From: Paratinospora sagittata | Taxonomy: Eukaryota > Streptophyta > Magnoliopsida > Ranunculales > Menispermaceae | Direction of reading: 5' to 3' | Assembly (NCBI GenBank): GCA_035771175.1 | Contig: CM069608.1 | Location: 25,674,519 to 25,738,518, forward strand | DNA length: 64,000 nt | In this document: piece after piece, positions 57,934 to 64,000 of the stretch | How positions within the stretch are numbered: the stretch's first letter is position 1 | Layout: every line of letters begins with the position of its first letter | The notes under the pieces: generated by a model | Database searches by the model: none | What the model was told of the DNA's origin: nothing | The model's input: only the letters and a program-made list of their open reading frames with translations | Made by a program: the position numbers and the translations under genes

Positions 57934-59834
57934 TATTGGCCCAGGTATGTCCAAGAGGGGGGTAAATTGGACACATGGACAATTAAAATTAATATAATGA
58001 CAACTAAATAAGTGCAGAAAAGTAAATCAATTTACACAATCAATTTAGAGTGGCTTGGCTACTTACCTACATCCACTACTTAACCTCCTCAGTTAGGATT
58101 TGAAACCTCTTCACTAAGGGATTCTCTTACGGGTGAGAACCAAACCATTATACCTTTTCTCAACTTCCGGGTGTGAGAACAACCATTACAATGCTCCACT
58201 AGCAGGCTTAAGACCAACCTAAACCTCTCGACTTACAGGCTAGAGAACTACCTATCTCAACTTCTGAGTGTGAGACTAACCTATTGCCTTCTCAACTTAC
58301 AGGCTTGAGAACAACCACTCGTTCGAAAAATGAAGTTGGGTACTCAACAGTTTATATAACTACTGTTACAACTCGATACAATATACAAGATATGAAATGA
58401 AGTACAATTGTATCCTATGAATTATCTCTCAAATTTCTCTTTCAGCAAGAATGATATATGATTAAAACAGTGCTGGAAATTTGAGTGAAAGAAAATAGTT
58501 CAGTAACCTTCAAAAGGACTTTCAAAGGAAGATAGAGATTAAGCTTAGTATGAAAACCTTTTGAATAAACAGAGTTTCAAAGAAGACACTTTGAAAAACT
58601 AAAACAGTTTAAACTCTGAAATCAAATTAAAAATTCGACTAACTTTCAAAAGTATTTGCTTGATGAGTTTTTGGTGGTGTGGATTTTCTAAGTACTGGTA
58701 TTTGTAGACTTAGTAAAGATGAAGCTGTTGGTCATTTGAATTTGAATTTCAAAAAGAACATTTACTCGCAACAACTAGAATCTTTCACGAAGATGGTAAG
58801 ACGATCTTCACAAACATTCTGGTTTTTTCCAGATTACACAAATAAGGAAGGTTTCAGAAATCGTGATTTCATGCATCAGAGGAAATCTCTGACAAATCTA
58901 AAAAGGCTTTTGTGCATAAAAAGTTCTGAAAAAATGAATTGAAAAAGTGCACAGACACAACTTTATGACAATGTTGGATTAGCATCCTAATTGGTCAATC
59001 AGCGTCCTGACGCATAATCTCAACTTTGTCGTTTTGTTCCTCAAGGGCGCTCATGAACCATAAGTGTCCTGTTGAACTAAGAAGTAAGGGCGCTACAAGA
59101 ATGTAAGCGTCCTGACTTACTTAACGTTAAAAAACTACTTAAGTTGTGAGAGCGCTATTGAAAGGTAAGCGTCTTGACATACTTTTAAAAATACTTAGAA
59201 ATATAAGGGCGTTAATTAATACGTAAGCGTCCTATCTTTAAAGTACGAAAAACATAAGGGCATTATTGAAACGTAAGCGTCCTGATGCTTAAAACAATCA
59301 GAGAGCTGATGTTGAATCAACATCCTGATAAGTTCAATAGTTGACACAATGAGGGCATTATTGATAAAGTAAGCGTCCTGATGGATAATAACTTTTTCAA
59401 CCTTAAACTTTATCAGCGTCCTAATATGCAAGTGCAGGAGGGCACTGCTGAGACATTAGCGTCCTGTTCGAATATTTAAAGACTGATTTTAAAAATGATT
59501 TTTGTGTTTCAAAAACTTAGTTAAATCTGTTAAAGATACGATCGAATCAAACATTAAAGGATTAAGAATTTTAATTATTTGAAAAACCTTTCAAACATAT
59601 CGATCAAAACATGCAAATAAGTAGATTTTGCCTAGAGTAATTTGATTGATAGATTTACATTCTAAATACTGAAAACTTGAGGGTTTGATCATTGACATTC
59701 AATGGACTTGTAAGCTCTTCTTTTTTATCTTGATTCTTGATAGTTCCGAAACACTTAACAAGATCATTAGATACACAAACATGAGTAGTTTGGAATCATC
59801 AAAACATTCTCATTATGGGGTTCCTTGAGATAAT
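57934..59834 (-). repeat. 3' LTR of a SIRE/Maximus-like copia element
   Basis: Minus orientation. The 3' end (TATTGGCCCAGGTATGTCC, AAGAGGGGGGTAAATTGG in the plus reading) matches the end of the LTR at 43517. The 5' border is placed next to the polypurine tract. It contains an AGCGTCCT motif array and a run of CAACTT-C-GGTGTGAGA phrases at 58150-58320. Confidence 0.7.
58981..59470. repeat. AGCGTCCT / AGGGCGCT paired-motif array in the LTR
   Basis: About ten AGCGTCCT(GA) or one-change copies, most preceded 20-25 bp upstream by AGGGCGCT-like motifs, with a period of about 50-65 bp (for example 59001, 59108, 59170, 59227, 59275, 59374, 59416, 59459). Confidence 0.75.
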
Positions 59835-59836
59835 AA

Positions 59837-59850
59837 TCTCTCCTTTTTTG
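59837..59850 (-). other. Polypurine tract of the SIRE-like element
   Basis: Antisense reading CAAAAAAGGAGAGA after ATCATC matches the ATCAAAAAGGGGGAGA tract of SIRE-type elements. Confidence 0.7.
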
Positions 59851-60220
59851 ATGATTTCAAACACTCAAATATCATTGGGTTAAGTGACATATAGATGCAT
59901 ATAGTTTCTTACAATTCACATTAGCATGGTACAAATGATTTCATTCATTTAATCAGACATTTAATGCTCAATGCAAAACACATATCAACTTAAGAGCAAA
60001 CATATCAATTTATATTCATTTAAAATGTCAGACGAGTATAGTTATAACATCAAGTTTTGATCGAATAAAACATATACAAGTATAATACAATTCAATACAT
60101 TATAGTGCAAGATAAACTCCCCCTATCGTATAGCTTCCCATTTGAGCTAACTTAGCCTAATGTGTACTAATGTGTACATTCTCTTCTCCCCCTTTTGAAA
60201 ATATCAAAAAATGGGTAGGT
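59851..60220 (-). other. Spacer between the env-like ORF and the polypurine tract
   Basis: AT-rich, no ORF; the position is consistent with the 3' untranslated part of a SIRE-type element. Confidence 0.5.
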
Positions 60221-63200
60221 TTAGCTCAAACTGGGACCCTTGCCTTTTATCTTTCTATCATCCTCCTCTTTCTTCTTCTTCGATCCACTGGAACTGGCAT
60301 CCTTCTTCTTAGAGTCATCTTTGGGTTTTCTTGGTGCTCGTTGTGTCGGTGCTCGTGGTGTCTTGGAACCACTGGAGCTATCTTTCTCTTTGGATAATCT
60401 CTTAAGAAACTTTTCAACAAAAACAACTTGCTTGGACTTCTTTACAAATTTTTCATGAGCTTGCTTGGAAACAACAAATCTGAATGGATCTATAGGTGGA
60501 CTAGGTTTGAATCCTTTTTCTTTTCTTTTAGCAAGACCCTTAGCAAATTCAGGTGAAATGGTATGACCTTCGAATTTTGACCTGACTAGGTGCTTGCGTT
60601 TTGGATCTGGAAATTGTTCAGATGCAACACTAGGAGGTGGAGACACTCTTTTTGAGACTCTATGCAAAGGCTTTTCATCTGACTCATCTTCATCTTCATA
60701 CTCTAGAATACCAAGAAGTGTATCAGACTCCTTAGGTTCTTGTGGCCTTGTGAATACTGGAGCTCTTGGTGCAGGTGGAACATTTGCATCATTCTTCTCC
60801 AACAAATGAAAGAGCATGCCAAAAAGCTTCATGCAGGAGGCAATGTATCAAACAGTTGAGTGTAATCGACTGTTCATTGCCCTGAAAGGGTATTCAAAGA
60901 AACCTACTACACCTTCAACACTATTTGCAACAATTGTAACAGTGTAAGATAGATCCATTATTGAAGTGGTAAGGAATGGCATCTTATTTTCTATTGTGGA
61001 CATCTTCTCATAAGCTTGAGTGACCAAGTCTAGAATCTTGGTCAGTCTGCTATCTTCAGATGGTGCTGGCCTAGCAGTGTGTATACTATCCTTCAAACTT
61101 GAAATGGCCTTCAACACTGGATCAAGATCTACTTGGTTAGATGCTTGGTCCAAGCTAACATCCAACACTGATTGCAGAGCATCTGTGCTAGATGTATTTT
61201 GAGATGACTTAGCAACCTTGCTCTTTAAATTATTAATATCCTCAGAAATCTTCTTCATAATTTCTGCACTTGAATCACTTTGAGCAGGTCTTGGTGGTCT
61301 TACTCCTTGTTGGCTTGATGGGGCTTGACTTTGGGCATGAGATGGCAGTGAACTGGTTTGGATTTAAACGATTGTGGTCTTGTTTGAATAGAAGCAGCAA
61401 AAGCCTTCATGAATGCTTTGATTTGTTGCAAACTTTCTTGAATATCTTTCATCAGACCATAAGTATGTGAGGAACTGGAACTCGATGAAGGTAGAGATTG
61501 CATAACACTCAACTAACTATCCATTTGTTGTGTCACTTTTCCTAACATTTATGTTGCTTGGATCAAGTGAGTGGTGTATTCTTTAATGTCCTTAATCTCA
61601 TCATTTTCCTAAACCTTCAAAGAATTCCTAATTTATGTTAAAATCTCATTCTTCCGCTGCAATTGATTTTGTTCCAACTTGTTCATCTGCTGAGACATAA
61701 CAAAAATCTGATATTCTCTGACTTTCCTTAGAAAATATTCCTCTTTGAAGAAATGATCTGCAGGCATGCTGGAAGAAGGATAAGATGGTGAATGGTGATC
61801 AGATTGATCATGTGACGATGAACTCACTTCCAGAGTATCTTCTACACCATATTCCTTTTCTTGAAGATCAGCAACAACCTCATGATATTCTTCACTCTGA
61901 ACTTCTTTGTCAGCATCCATTCTTGTCTCAACTCCACTGTAGGGTATGATAGCAAGTTCATAACGCTTTTCCTCATGAGATATCTAGCCATCAGTATGAG
62001 ATTCTTCTTCTTCTTGAATCTGCTTATCAACATATATTTTTTCTCTGGGAACATGGGGTTCCTCTGATAAAGGAACATCCACAGGAGATGGTGGATAAAA
62101 AAAATGCCTCTCTAAGTCATTATTGACTTTATCCTGAACAACCTCATCAATGATTTCCTCCATGATTGCATCAACAACCTCTTTTGCAGTTAACTGTTCT
62201 TCAACAACAGTTTGTGCAATTTGGCTAACTTCCTCCATGACATCATCTTCAGCTTTATCAAACTGCTCAACTTGAATGTCTTGAACAGTTTGAGCAGCCT
62301 GCTCTATATGAGCCTCTTCCATGATCTGTTCATCATGTACCTCAGTCTGAATATCAGCTGTTTAAGCTTCGACCATACATACTTCTTTAACAGCTGGTTC
62401 AACATGTTCAACTTCCACAGCTTGAGAGTTGCAACATGTTCAGTTTCAACAATAAGATCAACTTGTTTTTCCAAAGGTTGAACAATTTCTCCATCTACTT
62501 CAGGAACAACTTCTTCTCTTGCTTCAGTCTGAACATCCCTCTTTCCATTAGGTTCACCTTATTGTGGAACTTCTGCCATTGGAAACCATTTTTCCAATGC
62601 AGGGACATACACATTTCTCATCAACTTCACAGTGGTTTGACCAATGCAGTGATATCTGCTGGTTTCCTTAGCATCTTCATCACTGAAGTTAACTCCATTC
62701 TTCTCAAATAGTGGGGTAAGGTACATTCCAAATGGAAGACCTTCTCCTCTACTTACCATAGTATCCATGACGTGTAAGAGAATGTGGGCGAGATTAATTT
62801 TCTTCTTCTCCAGAATGCACCATATTAGGAACAAGTCAAGTTCATTTGTATTGCCCCTAATGCCTGCCTTGGGCTGAATGATATGGGTAATGATGTTGTG
62901 AATTATTCTGGGAATAAGTTCAAAGGATTGATTAGTGAGTTTCTTATCAACACTCACATGGTCCTTCTTTATGGATATTAAATTCAGGGCAGAAAGGCTA
63001 TCATAGCCTGGGTAATGGAATTTTCCTTTGGTAAAAGAAAGAATATGAGCACTCTCATCACTGGGCAGAGAGAAGGTATATGAAAAAAAATTAGGAGAAA
63101 TCTTTATAGATTTTCCTTTGACTTTGGATTGTCTTACAAGTCCAGATTTGGGTTTCTCTTCAAGATTTTGATAGAATTGGCTGACTAGACTGGGATACCA

Positions 63201-63554
63201 TTTAGAATGGTAGGTAAGCAGTTTGCTCCCGCCTTGGAACTCAAACAAGGATAAAATAACTAGGTGTGAATTGGTAAAAAACTCAAAATCAACAAAACAA
63301 CCGTCAATCACAGCACGGTTAGCAAGCTTTTCAGCTTTATCTCCCTTTTTGGATTTTTGGGTTGAAGAAGATGGGTGTGGAACTTCAGTTGAGGTCTCAA
63401 CTGGACTTGTGGGTATAGAGGCGATAGATGCCTCAGCTGGTTTAGCTTGGGTTGGTTCAATTTTTTGTCTTACTCTCCTAGGTGGAGGTGGTGAGGATGA
63501 TGAAACTCTCTTTCTGACTGAGAAAGTGTGAAGCTTCTTTGTCTTGGGAGCCAT
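60221..63554 (-). pseudogene. Env-like / putative plant transposon protein ORF, broken
   Basis: A gene of about 1100 codons reading right to left. Start ATG 63554 (MAPKTKKLHTFSVRKRVSS), intact for 331 residues with the plant transposon protein domain (KWYPSLVSQFYQNLEE, VKGKSIKISPNFFSYTF, ELDLFLIWCILEKKKINL, GLPFGMYLTPLFEKNGV). Then a TAA, a frame change near 62440, a long acidic Glu/Gln/Val-rich region (62400-61984), TAG stops near 61980 and 61630, a coiled-coil-like QMNKLEQNQLQRKNEI, further breaks near 61300 and 60845, and a Lys/Ser-rich basic tail ending at 60221. SIRE-type elements carry such env-like ORFs before the 3' LTR; no signal peptide or membrane segment is evident here. Confidence 0.7.
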
Positions 63555-64000
63555 TGAAAAAACCAGAATAACAATGGTAGAAAACTAAAAAGTCTCGGTG
63601 AAAACTTGTGAAATGGGGATCAAAAGATTTAGAATCAAGTAAAGATCAATTTCTTACCTAAAGATTTCAAGAGCTGACACGAAGAAATCGGTTGATAGTA
63701 GGAGTAGCAGTGGTTCTGAACGGGTTCCGCATAAGTTTCAGAATGAGCGTCCTAGGGCATCAAGATGTGAAAGTGAAGACTAAGTCACCCTCAATTGGAT
63801 TTATACTTTACCCATATCAATAAGCATGCACCTGACACACTCACGTGCCACTACCTAGTAACTATTAGCGTCCTAGTTTATTTATCACATACACTGATCA
63901 GCGTCCTCCCTGCGACAAACATCCTTGAACAACTAAACCTTTGGGCGTATTAGCGTCCTCATATGTTGTTAGCATCCTGCTAGTGCAATGAGCGTCCTGC
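63555..64000 (-). repeat. Region upstream of the env-like ORF with an AGCGTCCT array
   Basis: AGCGTCCT at 63745, 63867, 63900, 63952 and 63991, plus AGCATCCT at 63971. It is the same motif and orientation as in the LTR array at 58981-59470. The window ends inside it, so whether it is a 5' LTR or a pol-env spacer cannot be decided. Confidence 0.7.

Overview
This is eukaryotic, angiosperm DNA, most likely from a dicot with an AT-rich genome. Evidence: Ty1/copia and Ty3/gypsy retrotransposons of plant lineages, a plant L1-type LINE with DUF4283 and RNase H domains, plant MITEs, and long AT or CA microsatellites. I found no convincing intact host gene, no rRNA or tRNA gene, and no CRISPR array. 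The window is a transposon graveyard in which insertion order can be read from exact target-site duplications (TSDs). The species cannot be named from the sequence.

Left third (1-19.5 kb): a decayed chromovirus RT fragment (1-890) abuts a minus-strand copia element that runs from its 5' LTR at 19528 leftward to its RT at about 891. That copia is split by a PIF/Harbinger-type element (1211-2581, TSD TAA) and by a 2.8-kb gypsy-type solo LTR (4026-16391, TSD TTTAT). The solo LTR is itself split by a nearly intact LINE (4518-11156, 13-bp TSD) and by a second solo LTR of the same family (13045-15959, TSD CTGYC). Removing the insertions rejoins the copia reading frame at both sites.

Middle (19.5-45 kb): AT-rich DNA holds an inverted-repeat element split by a Tat-type solo LTR (TSD GAAGT), a GC-rich island dense in ACGT/G-box motifs (23.0-23.84 kb), and a complete but dead Tat-lineage Ty3/gypsy element (25252-35571, TSD ATTAT). 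The Tat element has gag, protease, RT, RNase H, a second archaeal-type RNase H, integrase, and an antisense ORF with at least two intron-like gaps. Several solo LTRs follow, including a clean one at 42046-43317 (TSD TTATT) and a SIRE-like one at 43517-45071.

Right third (45.4-64 kb): the most unusual object is a composite chromovirus unit at 45472-53938. Both of its outer ends are the U3 terminus of the same LTR family, in inverted orientation, and it is flanked by TAAAA duplications. It carries an extra ORF upstream of gag (putative plant transposon protein type), an internal deletion of protease plus RT, an integrase with a chromodomain-like tail, and a 3' LTR with a 17-copy 20-bp array just upstream of the TATA box. 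Further right are a hAT MITE, LTR relics, and the 3' part of a SIRE-like copia element on the minus strand. The latter has a long broken env-like ORF, a polypurine tract and an LTR with an AGCGTCCT motif array.

Recurrent themes are accessory ORFs in three different LTR elements and LTRs whose U3 region holds a family-specific short-motif array. All alignments here were made by eye; identities and domain calls need computation.
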